Notes: generated by a model from the sequence alone, not told the origin. 64,000 bases of DNA from Neurospora tetraspora (GCF_033439725.1 NW_026944383.1:4650001-4714000); one strand, 5' to 3'; positions 11,209-22,502 are shown, counted from the first letter of the stretch. A program made the numbers and translations.

Positions 11209-11989
11209 ATGAGCGCTACTGTTAAAGTCGGATCTTCGACGCAATGGCGCCAGATCTTAAGCTCGTCAGCCATCGTGGTCGCGGACTGTAGGTCACTTCA
11301 CTCCACCATCTATGCATGAGGACAATGACAATGTCGCTGACCTTTTTCTAGTCTATGCGGACTGGTGTGGTCCTTGCAAGATGATCGCTCCAGTGTTTGA
11401 GTCGCTGTCGGCCAAATACTCCAAACCCAACAAGATCACCTTCTGCAAGATTGACGTCGATAGCCAGCAGGAAGTGGCCCAGCAGTATGGCGTGCGCGCC
11501 ATGCCGACCTTCCTCATTTTGCACAACGGCTCTGTGATCGACACTATCCAGGGAGCTAACCCCCCATCTCTTACGGCCGCCGTTGATAAGGCTGTCAAAT
11601 TGGCCGGCGGTGCTGCGGGTGGTGGTGCTGTTTTCAAGACCGCCGGACACCGACTCGGGGGCAGTGGAGCAGCCGGGTCCCGCCCCGGGACATCGGTAGC
11701 CCGTCCGTGGAAGTGGGATCTCAACAGCTTGATCAAGACAATCATCGCTTTTATTGGACTTTACATCACTTCGCTGTTTTCGGTAAGGGATTACTACCGT
11801 CCTCTTCGAGTCTGGAAATGTTTTACTAACAAGGCCCTCTTTAAGCTTGACCCATACAAGGCGGCAGAAAACTCCCCATTCAACAAGAAGAATCCTCCAC
11901 CACAAGCACGGTCATCTACGGGCAGTGCTGCTGGAAAAAAGCCCGCGCCGCGCGCTACGTTCAAGACGTTGTCTGACTTGGGCAATTAG
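11209..11989 (+). CDS. Thioredoxin with a C-terminal membrane anchor
   Basis: Disulfide reductase-type protein. Three exons: 11209-11287, 11352-11782, 11846-11989, giving 217 aa. Exon 1 joined to exon 2 restores VVADFYADWCGPCK, with the active-site WCGPC at residues 31-35. The cis-Pro signature RAMPTFLIL is present and the domain ends near residue 105. A Gly/Ala/Ser-rich linker follows, then one hydrophobic segment (about residues 150-168, TIIAFIGLYITSLFS) and a basic, Pro/Ala-rich tail. Intron 2 (63 nt, GTAAGG...ACTAAC...AAG) has no stop and keeps frame, so it looks coding; splicing joins LFS to LDPYKAAENSPFN. The location is therefore likely membrane-bound, with the compartment unknown. Confidence 0.9.
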
Positions 11990-12369
11990 AGTTGGTGACC
12001 AGAGCAGTAAGATATCGTTAAGCGTAGCATGCTGGAGTAAGGGCGTCGAAGGCGTTTCGGACAGGCGGCAGTTGGTCTTTGGTCTCCTCGCCGCATTTTT
12101 TCCTAGTTTCTTTTGCCCTTTTGGAAACTGATACTTATTAATCAAAAGACACATAGCACCTGTTTATGCCTTTTCTCGTTGTAGTTGCCACCGTGACAAC
12201 CCCTCTTCGTGTAAATAGGGGCCCGGTGATAGGCCACTGTCACGTGTGAACGTGTGGTCCGTGTATCCACTAAAACATAAGCTAGACAGAGGACCCTTCT
12301 CTGCATTTTTGTTCCTGAAACCTTTGAATATCCTCAACCAGACATATCCTCAAGTCCCGGCGATTCAAG
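11990..12369. other. Intergenic region, thioredoxin to Rsm22
   Basis: About 380 bp that must hold the thioredoxin 3' UTR and the Rsm22 promoter. Short open frames overlap on both strands. No convincing element was seen. Confidence 0.55.
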
Positions 12370-14997
12370 ATGCTTTCGGCGGGTAGACTTCAGAACCGAT
12401 GCCCTGGCTGTAGGCAGCAGGTCTTGAGCTTTTACGATGCTCTTCTGCAGCAGCGCACCAGGGTAGCTACCCGGCCACTTTTACGCCCATCCCCCACCAG
12501 TCCCGCAGCGCGTCGCGGTTTGGTTCGACATATTTCTTCCACCAGATCAGTTTTCCAAGAAGCAACACAAAGCACTGCCGGCGCTACCTCGACAGAACCC
12601 CCAGCCGAAGACCCCGAGCTAAGCCGCGAAGACGCCGATTATGATGCCGAAACATTCGTACGCCAAGCTCGTCAGACATTCAAGCACACACTTCCCTATG
12701 GCTACTTTACAGAAGAAGAATACAAGATCTACGAGCGACTATACGGCGCACCACTTCGCGAGACAGTACCAGACGATGTCGGAATACCACAACTTGGCGG
12801 TGTAAATGTCGGAGGGCAAAACGGGCCACAGCGTACTCTGTTTATGGAAACTGAGTCTGGACATTTCGAAGAGGTCGAATACACCATCGAGCAACCTCCT
12901 GTGGAGGAAAGCGATGTAGAAGCCGTCGCAGAATTACGCCCCCTTACCGAGGCTCAGATCGATTACCTAAACGTAACGGCCAACAACAAACGCGAGTTCG
13001 CTGCGCTTATGAGACTGCAAAGGGACTTTGAGGCGGCCAGTCTTCGCCCGCTTGAGGAGATTGTGGAGGAAGAGGAGGTTCAACAAGAGGAAGAGGTGGA
13101 ACACTTTGAGGAGGAAGAGGGTGTTGAAGAGGAGGAAGAAGGGTGGCTCTTGCCTGAGAAATCTGTCAACGACAGAATTCATCCTCATACCGCCATCGGC
13201 ATCTTCAAGACCAAGCCGAGCACGCTGCTTCTTCCCAAGAAAACCTTTACCGAGCCTATCAAAGATCTTCTCAGCCGCACCAACCCGACCCACGTCCGTG
13301 AACATGCTGAGCAAGTCTTTGGTGGTCCGGGACTTCCACATTCACCGGCCACGCCGGCAACGAAGAAGAACCTGGGACAGAAGCCTGTGGCAATGCAGGC
13401 AGGCCATCATAGGATGAGCGCGATCGAGGCAGACACCTATATCACCACCGTACTCCCTGGTCTTTATGCCACTTCAACCAGCATCTTGGTTGAGGTCCGC
13501 AAGCGCCTTGGTTCTGAGTGGCTTCAGGGACTCCTAACTAACGGTACGGGCCCGCGAGTTCTCGACGTCGGCGCTGGTGGAGCAGGTCTTGCTGCGTGGC
13601 AGGAGGTTCTGCAAGCGGAGTGGGAGCTACTTCGCGAGCAAGGCAAGGTTCAAGGTCGCGAGCCCCTTGGAAAGAAGACCGTCGTTGTAGGTTCCGAAAA
13701 CTTGCGTCAACGTGTGTCCCAGTTCCTTCACAACACAACCTTCCTTCCCCGACTACCCGATTACCTGCATTCGGCCGAGGGAGCTGAGCGCATGCTCGAC
13801 TCTGATGGCGGACCCGGGCAGAGAAAGGTTTTCGATGTCATCATCGCTTCTCATCAACTGATGCCCCTCGACAAGACCTATAAGCGCAAGGATTTCATCG
13901 ACAACCTTTGGACCATGCTTAATCCCGAGGGCGGTGTTCTCATCGTTTTGGAGAAGGGTCACCCCCGTGGCTTCGAGGCTGTGGCTGATGTCCGCGACCG
14001 TATGCTCAACGAGTTCATCATCCCGCCCGTCCCCGTAGAGACTGGCGAGGATATGACAGCGGTCCCCGAATCAGGACGCATTCGCGAACCTGGCCACATC
14101 ATTGCCCCTTGCACGAACCATACCAAGTGCCCCATGTATCTGACCCCAGGGCACAGCGCAGGACGCAAGGACTTCTGCCATTTCAGCCAACGATTCGTCC
14201 GCCCTTCTTTCCTTCAGAGAGTCCTTGGTGCCTCGCACCGTAACCACGAGGACATCGAGTTCAGCTACATTGCCATTCGCAGGGGCGCCCACCCAGACGG
14301 TGTCAAGTCCTCGTCCAGTGGATCCAACGTGACCGATCCCGCCTCATCATTCTTCCAAGGCCCAGAAGCTGTTGACCGCGCCTTCAAGGGCTACGAAGAC
14401 GTTGAAGCCGGTACTCCCCATGCTCTGTCTCTTCCCCGCAACGTCATGCCGCCTCTCAAGAGCAAGGGTCACGTCACGCTCGACCTCTGCACCCCAGCCG
14501 GCACCATCGAGCGCTGGGTGGTTCCCAAGTCCTTCTCCAAGCAGGCGTACCACGACGCCCGCAAGGCCAAGTGGGGTGACCTGTGGGCCTTGGGAGCGAA
14601 GACTCGCACCCGTCGCGAGATTCGTCTTGGCAAGGCCGGCAAGAACGCCGAGAACCTCGCTAAGAGTCTCAAGAACCCCGACGACGGCGGCGTTCGCTCC
14701 CGTGAACTTGCTGGCCTCGGCTCCAAGAAGAAGCCTAGAGTGGTCGAGGTTACCGTCGATCCCAACACGAACAGAATCCTTGCTGCCAGTGAGAAGTATC
14801 CCAACGGTAGAGCACCGGTCGAGAGGAGGACGAAGAACGGTAAGAAGGTCAAGATGAACGACCTCATGGACGAGCTTCAGGACGATCCCCGTCATGGGAA
14901 GTATGTCGATCCTGATGATATCGAGGATGAGGAGTTTAGACGGGCGCCACTCCCTGAAGGATTTTTGGAGAAGGGCTTGTTTGGTGACAAGAAATAG
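12370..14997 (+). CDS. rsm22: Mitoribosome assembly factor Rsm22 (METTL17 family)
   Basis: Methyltransferase-like protein needed for assembly of the mitochondrial small ribosomal subunit. Single exon, 875 aa, ATG at 12370. The start is rich in Arg and poor in acids up to about residue 60 (RHISSTRSVFQ), consistent with a mitochondrial presequence. A very acidic segment (about residues 225-258, Glu-rich) follows. The SAM-like fold begins at GPRVLDVGAGGAGLAAW near residue 395. The four cysteines expected for the iron-sulfur site of METTL17-type proteins are visible: Cys581 and Cys587 in APCTNHTKCPM, Cys603 in DFCHFSQRF, Cys707 in LDLCTPAG. The C-terminus is basic and then acidic. The protein is longer than yeast Rsm22 (about 630 aa). 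Strong codon bias supports the whole frame. Confidence 0.95.
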   Translation: MLSAGRLQNRCPGCRQQVLSFYDALLQQRTRVATRPLLRPSPTSPAARRGLVRHISSTRSVFQEATQSTAGATSTEPPAEDPELSREDADYDAETFVRQARQTFKHTLPYGYFTEEEYKIYERLYGAPLRETVPDDVGIPQLGGVNVGGQNGPQRTLFMETESGHFEEVEYTIEQPPVEESDVEAVAELRPLTEAQIDYLNVTANNKREFAALMRLQRDFEAASLRPLEEIVEEEEVQQEEEVEHFEEEEGVEEEEEGWLLPEKSVNDRIHPHTAIGIFKTKPSTLLLPKKTFTEPIKDLLSRTNPTHVREHAEQVFGGPGLPHSPATPATKKNLGQKPVAMQAGHHRMSAIEADTYITTVLPGLYATSTSILVEVRKRLGSEWLQGLLTNGTGPRVLDVGAGGAGLAAWQEVLQAEWELLREQGKVQGREPLGKKTVVVGSENLRQRVSQFLHNTTFLPRLPDYLHSAEGAERMLDSDGGPGQRKVFDVIIASHQLMPLDKTYKRKDFIDNLWTMLNPEGGVLIVLEKGHPRGFEAVADVRDRMLNEFIIPPVPVETGEDMTAVPESGRIREPGHIIAPCTNHTKCPMYLTPGHSAGRKDFCHFSQRFVRPSFLQRVLGASHRNHEDIEFSYIAIRRGAHPDGVKSSSSGSNVTDPASSFFQGPEAVDRAFKGYEDVEAGTPHALSLPRNVMPPLKSKGHVTLDLCTPAGTIERWVVPKSFSKQAYHDARKAKWGDLWALGAKTRTRREIRLGKAGKNAENLAKSLKNPDDGGVRSRELAGLGSKKKPRVVEVTVDPNTNRILAASEKYPNGRAPVERRTKNGKKVKMNDLMDELQDDPRHGKYVDPDDIEDEEFRRAPLPEGFLEKGLFGDKK

Positions 14998-17364
14998 AGG
15001 GGAAATGGGCAAAGTCGCGGTGTGTAAGATATATGGATGCGAGATATGGAACACAGGTGTCCTTACAATACCCTATGGAAGCAATATCAATACTACAAAG
15101 CTAAATGTTCTCTGCGATAAGTCTATGAACTGCTTCGGGGCAGTTTCTCTCAAGTACGTTACGACTTCAGCTTGTGCCGCCATGGCTTCTACATAATGCG
15201 AGGCGCGAACCTCTCAACCCAAACACTTGTGCCCCCACGCTGCATACAGACCGTCACACATCTTGTTCGAGTCAGTTGTCTTGTACAGTGCAAAGACCAA
15301 TGAAGCCATCGATATGTTTGACATTCTGCGTTCCTGGTCAGTCTAGCAGCCTTCACTTCCCCATTCTCGGGTTGCCAAATCCGGGGTTATCATCGAGGCT
15401 GTTGCTGTGTGTGGAGCATTGACCCGACGTCTTGGATATTTCCCTATGAATAAATGGTGGCTTGCTGGGCTGAATTGTAAATAGTTGCCACATCCAGTCA
15501 ATGTGGTACACACTCTTTTTTTTTATTCAGTTAGCCAAAAAGCAAACCGAAACACTAATCGTCACGCAGTCTCGCAAAATTGGCGTGAGAAGTGGTACCT
15601 ACTGCGTACACAGCAGCAGCAGCAGCAGAGCGGTCCCCCTTTGGCCGACTAATCGGGCCTCATCACGCCTCGAAATCCATCCCGTCCCGTCCTGTCCTTT
15701 TGGTCGAACAATAAGTGAAAGCCATTGTAGGATGAACAACTCAATAACCCGCCCTTGCTGCACAAGGTAGGTATGTAACCCTTTCATTCCATCAACGAGC
15801 CAATTGGCTCTAGAGGGCACATGAGACCAGGTGTTCCAGGCTGAGGCAAATATGATGCACTCCTACCTAGAATTTATACTGCTCAATGCTGCGCGTAGCC
15901 AGGACAGGTTCGCCCTATCTGCAAGGCTGGTGTGGGTTACAACGTTGTGCTGCAGGTAAGGGTGAGTGAGTGAGTGAGTTGAAGAAGCCTGTTGTTTGAT
16001 CAAGTCCAGTCGATAATCGTGTTTGTGCAACGGCATACGAAGCACTGCAAACCGGATAGCTTCTAGGTCGTATGAAGGCAAAGTATATAAACACAAGCGC
16101 TGGAGGAGTATGTAGTCTGTGTAACGTTCAGTTCTCAGCCAACGAAATGGGATATATGTAGGGAAGCGAGTAACAAATCGGTGAGATGGATAAATCGAAA
16201 ACACCTTAATGGGTTGAGATTGAGAGTTTGCAAGGGACGGTTTCGACCAGAAGGAGTTCAAGATTGATCCCTGAATATCAAATCCTTCCAATGTTAAGCG
16301 GGCATTTGGCCCCACACTCTTCTTCTCCTTCCCGAACGGCATGGCTCGTGCTTGAGGTTGGGGTGGGCCAGCCTGGCCAGTTTGTCGCACAATGAGTGGC
16401 TGGAACGCACCTGTTCGCTGCTGACGATTGATCCACCTCACAATCTGGCCGACCCAATGTTCTCGCCCCCGCCGACCACAACTGCGCTGGGCGCGCAGCA
16501 CAACTTCCACTTGTGCAGACCGTGTGCGGTCCCCCGTCAAAACCGACCCGTTCCAGTTGTTGAGGTCTTCACCTCGCACTGGAACTGCATCTGCAGCGGC
16601 CACTGGAAGGAAGGGCCAGCGGGCGCCCCTGCACTGTGCGGGTAGCCGAGTCCTGCTCGCTCCAGTCCAATTTTACGCTGACTTCATCTCCGACTTCAAT
16701 TTCGTCCACAACTTGCCTTCTTCACTTGTACACTGTCGACCAAACTCCCTTCGCTTTTCCACTGCACTTCCCGATCCCTTTTTGCCCTTCTCTTTTCCCT
16801 TCTTTCGCATCCCCCGCCCGCTGCCCTCACTCCTGGCGACTCACACTCTCTTACGGCGGCTCACACGCACAACGACACAGTTTCCAAGTCTTCCAACTAC
16901 TTTCCCCGATTACGACCTGCCCAGCGTTCCCCGTTGCTGTACCCCAGAAACCCCGTATCGGCCTTCATCACCTTTTCGGCTTTGGCTCCTTTTCGACCGA
17001 CACCACTGCAACCCCCATCGAGCCTCTGCTCCGTCGCCGCCGCCGCCGCCCCCTCTTTCCACTTCGTCATCGTCAATCGGTTTGCGACTTCCAGCAAGAT
17101 ATAGTTAAACGTCTGCGGCTCGTTTGTCCAGAGTCTTTATTCTCTTCCCGCTCGCCCGCCATCCTTCTTTTCGGATTCGATCCCGGTAACCCTTGTCTTT
17201 GAAGAAAGTCAATTGGGGACATTCATCATCGAGTTCCAGACGCAACTAAAAGGGGCCCACCAATCCGCTCCTTCGCTGTTCCTCGAGACTCGGAAACGGC
17301 AATACTGTAACAGCACAATAACTCGATTCAATCACTTCTTTTCTTCTTCAGAACATCAGTCAAA
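14998..17364. other. Intergenic region and RHO3 5' leader
   Basis: Contains a (CAG)6 repeat at 15611-15628 and GTGA repeats near 15960-15980. From about 16740 to 17200 the + strand is rich in C and T, typical of long leaders of this genome type, so RHO3 transcription likely starts upstream of 17200. An open minus-strand frame (15863-16603) lacks codon bias and motifs and is not called. Confidence 0.55.
15611..15628. repeat. (CAG)6 trinucleotide repeat
   Basis: Six perfect CAG units in non-coding sequence between Rsm22 and RHO3. No protein repeat is involved, since no supported frame covers it. Confidence 0.9.
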
Positions 17365-18296
17365 ATGCCTTGCGGACTCGGAGGTTCGAAAAATGTGCAG
17401 CGCAAGCTCGTCTTGCTGTGAGTTTACACATACCCTTACCTTGTCCCGTGTCGGATTGATCGGCGCGACATCACAATGCGTGGAGATACTCCATGGCTAT
17501 GAGGTCAATTGCTGACTCGACCTCTTGGCAACAGCGGCGATGGTGCTTCCGGAAAGACCTCACTACTCAACGTTTTCACAAGAGGGTATGTTTGCGATTG
17601 AACTGCCAATGCCAGGCAATCTAAGGATATGCGCTCAACCTCCCGTCCAGCTATTTCCCCACTGTATACGAGCCGACCGTCTTTGAGAACTATGTGCACG
17701 GTACGTACAAAGCGTAATTGACGAAGTGTCCGCCAACACGGTACTAATGTTTGCCCAGATATCTTCGTCGACAATGTCCATATCGAACTGTCATTGTGGG
17801 ATACCGCCGGCCAGGAAGAATTCGACAGGCTACGAAGTCTATCATACGGTAGGTTCTTCACATTTCCCGGGAGCCGCTAACCACATTATGCGAGCGACGT
17901 CTGACTTACGGTCTACTAGATGACACCGATTTGATCATGCTTTGCTACTCCGTCGACAGCAAGGACTCTCTCGAAAACGTCGAAAGCAAATGGCAAGGCG
18001 AGATTGCCGAAAACTGCCCGGGCGTCAAAATTGTTTTGGTGGCGTTGAAGTGCGACCTGCGCGAGGCAACCGAAGACGAGGAGGATGGAGCCAACGAGGA
18101 CGGCGCTCAGCGGGAGAAGAAGCCAATGATCAGCTACGACCAAGGCCTGGAAGTGGCTCGCCGGATCAAGGCCCTCCGATATCTCGAATGCTCCGCCATG
18201 CGCAACCGGGGAGTTAACGAAGCCTTTACCGAGGCGGCGCGTGTCGCTCTGTCAGTAAAGAAGGATCGCGAGGAGTCGAAGTGCGTGGTCATGTAA
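17365..18296 (+). CDS. rho3: Rho-family small GTPase, RHO3 type
   Basis: Membrane-anchored GTP switch controlling polarised secretion and actin in fungal tips. Five exons: 17365-17417, 17535-17585, 17651-17700, 17759-17848, 17920-18296, giving 206 aa. Every junction restores a conserved motif: P-loop GDGASGKTS (residues 19-27), switch [20 protein letters not shown], switch [24 protein letters not shown], base-recognition ALKCDLRE and [13 protein letters not shown] Glu/Asp-rich insert follows the ALKCD motif. The C-terminus is CVVM, a CAAX prenylation box. Assignment to RHO3 rather than RHO4 rests on the short N-terminus and the [19 protein letters not shown]-to-SYD region and was made from memory of the family. 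Confidence 0.93.
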
Positions 18297-20621
18297 GACG
18301 GCAGACCGAATAGCCCGGATAATGGCCCCAGCATAGGCCGTCCTCTCGAGCCTCGATGCTAGGCAAAATTGCGTTTCATACGCATGATCGACGCAGATGA
18401 GAGCACCACTAGCAAGCACGGGCAACCACATCTATGTCTCCCGACCAGCTCATTTACGCCATCGCCCAAGAGGGACGCCTATACGACGCCGATACCGGAC
18501 ATTTCTGTCCTACGATGCACACGATTTCACAACCAACAGTGGTTCCCTTATCAACTTTTTGTTTTTCCACCACCGGTTCTCGCTCTTGTCTTACTGCATC
18601 TTCTGGCCTCCTCTCTTCGAGTTATCAATATCCTGTTTCTCGGTGTGTTGTTGGGTGGCTGGGGGAAAATTGGAGTTTACAACAACAAAGTTTTGTTTCC
18701 TATTTCTTCGTTTCTGCATTGTACATAATTTGGTCCTTTTTCTTTGAATCTGCATATACGGACGGGCTAGTGGGGACGGACTCTGAAGACATGTCGAGAT
18801 GGACGCAGAACTCTTTAAACATACGACATGGAGGGTTGAAGCGGCACAGGGTTAGGCTGAAGGAGGAGGGTTTGTTTGACAGCGGAAAATATAACTGTGT
18901 TCAACCGCTGATGTTTATCTGCTTGGGCAGTCGCTGAGAACTGTTTTTGTGGTCTGGTTGATTTGATATAAGAGGTCTTCGCAACAACTGTTTTGAGCAA
19001 TATCATTAACATAGAGTGTTAAAGTTTGGTGGTTATACCAACAGTCCACGATATCTGCTAAATCCTGTGCCGTAAGTCCATCAACTTAGGAAAGGCTCAT
19101 ATGTATACATTCTTTGGTATTATCCCGCGGAAGCTGAGTTGAGCTGCCAACCGATTTCAAGCTGCAACTGAGCATCTCCGAGTTTCCCGTTGCACAAGTT
19201 CATAAATGGCTATAACATAGCAACTGAATGAGATACTCGGACTCGGTTTGAATTAGGTCTGAGGGGGCTTCTAGCTTAGACGAGTAGTATGCCAGATTCT
19301 ATAACCTTGACTCGAGCATCTCCGGTCTTGTCCCGCGGACATTGGAATTGGATGGGGGACTCTTATCAGTCTTATCATTTGACACTTCCGAGCGGCGATT
19401 ACCGTATAATCTCGGGAAATTCAGATTCCAGGACAGGCATAATCAGTCCGGCAACGCAGGGTTATAGCTCTGCCATTTGCTTCTACAGACACGTACATAC
19501 AGTCAGACGCAACTGGCAGACGTTTAACCCTACAGAATCCGCACGATTATGCCTGTCCTGGAATCTGAATTTCCCGAGATTATACGGTAGTAGGTATACA
19601 TCGATGGACGGGATATTGGGGTGCGGAATTGCGTGCGGGTAGCATGGAGTTCCATTACCAATCGAACTTCAAAGCTGGGGATGCTTTGTGTTAGTGTCTT
19701 ATCAGCTGCTATACTTGCTAAGGCCGCTCTACGCACTTGCTCACCCTCTTACTGCTTACCGAATTCAGCAAAATTTGTATTACGTTTCAGGAAAAACTAA
19801 ACCATTTTTGAGGAATATAGGCCTTTGTATGTTTCTCTATAGCAGTACATGGCGTAGCATTTGTTAACAAACCAACACCACAACAATCAAGCATCGACCG
19901 ACCGACAGCCGAACGCAGCGGTTCAACCGTTGCCGCGACCGCAGGGGACTGCGGCCAAAGCGGGTCCCTCGAGAATGGCGTCAGCGGGCACTAAAAAGAT
20001 TCTGTCAATTCTTGCAACCAAAAGAGAACTGCCCACAGAAGAATCCTGCCCTCTGAGTGGCCAAATCCGTTTGAATGGCGATGATTACCCCTGTTTCTTT
20101 GTCGACTTACATCCCCATTCTCAGCGGAGTTGCTGGAACTTCTGTAGCCGCCTCAACGTGGGGAAAGAGGATGAAGTGACTCCATTCTTGAGGGACGACA
20201 TGACATGACTACGACCGACCGGCCGGAGTCCGGAGGTAGGTTTAGTAAGTAGGAGGGAGAGTATATAAACTTCAGAGAGTCCCGTAACTTGAAACTTCTT
20301 CCAAGCTACCTCGATCAGAAACCCGAGTCATCCATCTATCTGTTGTTTTGGGGAATACCTCTACCCGTGAACACTCATCCCATCTCTTTGATACCCTACC
20401 CTACAACAGTTCATTAACCTTACCTTGTCTTTGACAATCGCCTTACCTCGAGCACGTTTTCAAGATCAAGCAATCAAGCTCGTTTCATACTCAGATTTAC
20501 GGAACTTAGGCCGTCCCGAGTGCGTTTTCAGGACCTCGACGAACGAGGGACTCAGAGGGTTCTTTTCAGAGAACTCCCCATATTCAAGCCTCAAAACATC
20601 CTCCTACTGGAGGTGGCAAAG
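18297..20621. other. Intergenic region with MITE, RHO3 to MET1
   Basis: Holds the RHO3 3' UTR, a 186-bp inverted-repeat element (see separate entry), and the MET1 promoter and leader. The 167-codon frame at 18434-18937 overlaps two other open frames and has no codon bias. An ATG-started 77-codon frame at 19974-20207 has no recognisable family. Both are left uncalled. Confidence 0.55.
19402..19587. mobile_element. 186-bp foldback MITE with 43-bp perfect TIRs and TA target duplication
   Basis: The left arm 19402-19444 (starting CCGTATAATC) and the right arm 19545-19587 are perfect reverse complements. Each end is flanked by TA (19400-19401 and 19588-19589), the target-site duplication of Tc1/mariner-type transposons. 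The 100-bp centre continues as an imperfect inverted repeat: AGGGTTA, CTGCCA and TTGC on the left face their complements on the right, so nearly the whole element can fold into a hairpin. It has no coding capacity, so it would depend on a transposase elsewhere. The exact arms suggest recent insertion. An alternative is a hairpin made by template switching. Confidence 0.75.
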
Positions 20622-22502
20622 ATGGCATCCGCAAATTTACCTACGGGCCCCTCGGCCTACCATACTACCCTTCTCACGGCACAGGATTGTCGAGAACATG
20701 TTCACCTCATTATCGGCTCCAATCCACTGGCGGCATCCCGAGTCTCCCAGTCCCTCAGCGTGGGCGCAAACCCCATTTTGATCGCTCCGGTTTCGGCCAC
20801 CCCATCAACAACAGAGTCGGATGTGACTCCAACAGCATCAGCAGACTCACAACAAAGTCAAAAGCGGGAGCTACACCACAGCCTGGCCAACTACATTTCT
20901 TCCGGCGCCCTAACGCACCTGGATCGGCCTTTCTCCGATGAGGACCTCTTCACGCTCGGCCGGTCCGAGGTGGACAACGTCGTGGACGCCGTTTTTGTGA
21001 CACACCACGACCAATCGCTGGCCGAGCGGGTATCGGCCCTGTGCAAGCGCAAGCGCATTCCTGTCAACGTGCTGGACAACCCGGCGCTGTGCTCTTTCAG
21101 CCTCCTCAGCGTACACGTCGACGGCCCGCTGCAGATTGGCGTGACAACCAATGGCCGGGGCTGCAAGCTGGCCAGTAGGATCAGGAGGGAGGTGGCTTCT
21201 GCGCTGCCCAAGGGATTGGGAGCCGCGTGTGCCCGACTTGGAGACGTGAGGAGGAGAATCATCACCGAGGACGCAGAGGCTAGGACTGCGGCAGAAAGCG
21301 CCATTGCCGCCGCGGTGAACGAAGGCGTCGACGACTCTATCGACCAGTCGGCAACGTTTAACAAACTTGTTACAGAGCTGGACGTGCAAGCCGAGGCGGC
21401 AAAGACGCGCCGCATGCGGTGGTTGGCGCAGGTGTGCGAGTATTGGCCCCTGAAGAAGCTGGTGGAGATCACCGACGATGACGTGGAGAGCATCCTCCAG
21501 GCATATCCCGGGTTCAGCAGCGACAACTCCTCGGCATCACCACAACCCATTTCCCCGGGCGCCGTCAGCGAGGGCGGCAGCAGCAGCAGCACTACCAGCA
21601 ATGGCCGTCTCGGGCGCATCTTCCTCGCCGGCAGCGGTCCGGGCCATCCGGACCTCCTCACTCGGGCGACATACAAGGCTATCCAATCAGCCGACCTGAT
21701 TCTCGCCGACAAGCTGGTTCCCTCCGGTGTTCTGGATATGATCCCGCGCCGGACTCCCGTCTCGATCGCGCGCAAGTTCCCCGGAAACGCCGATCGTGCG
21801 CAGGAAGAGCTGCTCGAGCAGGCTCTGGAGGGTGTTCGTGCGGGCAAGACGGTGTTGCGGCTCAAGCAGGGCGATCCCTTCATCTACGGACGCGGCGGCG
21901 AGGAGGTGGCTTTCTTCCGGGAGCACGGGCTCGGCGATCGCGTCGTGGTGTTGCCGGGCATCACGAGCAGCTTGAGCGCGCCGCTGTTTGCGGGTATTCC
22001 TGTCACCCAGCGCGATGTGTCGGACCAGGTGCTCATCTGCACCGGAACGGGAAAGAAGGGCAAGGCGCCGGTGCCGCCTGAGTATGTCGGCAGTCGTACG
22101 GTCGTGTTCTTGATGGCTCTGCATCGTATCGGAGGATTGATCAAGGAGTTGACGACGCGTCTCGAGGAGGTCGATGGGGTTGCGGAGGTTGAGGAGGGCG
22201 AGAAGCAACGGGCTCTGTGGCCGCTAGATACACCGTGTGCGGTTATCGAGAGAGCGACTTGCCCAGATCAGCGAGTTATCCGAACAACGCTCCGGTATGT
22301 CGAGCAGGCCATCGAGCAGGAGGGTAGTCGCCCACCGGGTCTTTTGGTTGTCGGTCGCGCCTGCGAGGTTCTGTACACGCCAAAGCAGGAGGGGCAACCT
22401 TGGGTCGTGGAGGATGGTCAGTTTAAGGACCTTGATTTCGAGGATTCTTTGGGTCTCTCGCTTGACGCCACTTCGGGTGTTGCGCATACTGGATCAGCAT
22501 GA
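20622..22502 (+). CDS. met1: Uroporphyrinogen-III C-methyltransferase, MET1 type
   Basis: Makes precorrin-2 from uroporphyrinogen III with SAM, for siroheme of sulfite and nitrite reductase. Single exon, 626 aa. The open frame reaches further left to a GTG at 20520, but ATG 20622 (MASANLPTG) is the first ATG and aligns with the start of yeast Met1. Residues 1 to about 300 form the MET1-specific N-terminal region, related to the NAD-binding siroheme synthase domain (HVHLIIGSNPLAASRV, CKRKRIPVNVLD, LQIGVTTNGRG). The methyltransferase domain begins at GRIFLAGSGPGHPDLLT (about residue 328), with RLKQGDPFIYGRGGEE near 413-428, VLPGITSSLSAP, and VLICTGTG. A Ser-rich linker separates the two. Whether the N-terminal half keeps dehydrogenase activity cannot be judged; yeast Met1 relies on Met8 for that. 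Confidence 0.95.
   Translation: MASANLPTGPSAYHTTLLTAQDCREHVHLIIGSNPLAASRVSQSLSVGANPILIAPVSATPSTTESDVTPTASADSQQSQKRELHHSLANYISSGALTHLDRPFSDEDLFTLGRSEVDNVVDAVFVTHHDQSLAERVSALCKRKRIPVNVLDNPALCSFSLLSVHVDGPLQIGVTTNGRGCKLASRIRREVASALPKGLGAACARLGDVRRRIITEDAEARTAAESAIAAAVNEGVDDSIDQSATFNKLVTELDVQAEAAKTRRMRWLAQVCEYWPLKKLVEITDDDVESILQAYPGFSSDNSSASPQPISPGAVSEGGSSSSTTSNGRLGRIFLAGSGPGHPDLLTRATYKAIQSADLILADKLVPSGVLDMIPRRTPVSIARKFPGNADRAQEELLEQALEGVRAGKTVLRLKQGDPFIYGRGGEEVAFFREHGLGDRVVVLPGITSSLSAPLFAGIPVTQRDVSDQVLICTGTGKKGKAPVPPEYVGSRTVVFLMALHRIGGLIKELTTRLEEVDGVAEVEEGEKQRALWPLDTPCAVIERATCPDQRVIRTTLRYVEQAIEQEGSRPPGLLVVGRACEVLYTPKQEGQPWVVEDGQFKDLDFEDSLGLSLDATSGVAHTGSA

Noticed and set aside
18434-18937. 167-codon ATG frame after RHO3
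   Set aside because: Overlaps two other open frames, no codon bias, hydrophobic low-information sequence; most likely RHO3 3' UTR.
20891-21883. 330-codon open frame on the minus strand
   Set aside because: Antisense to MET1; explained by codon bias of the sense gene.
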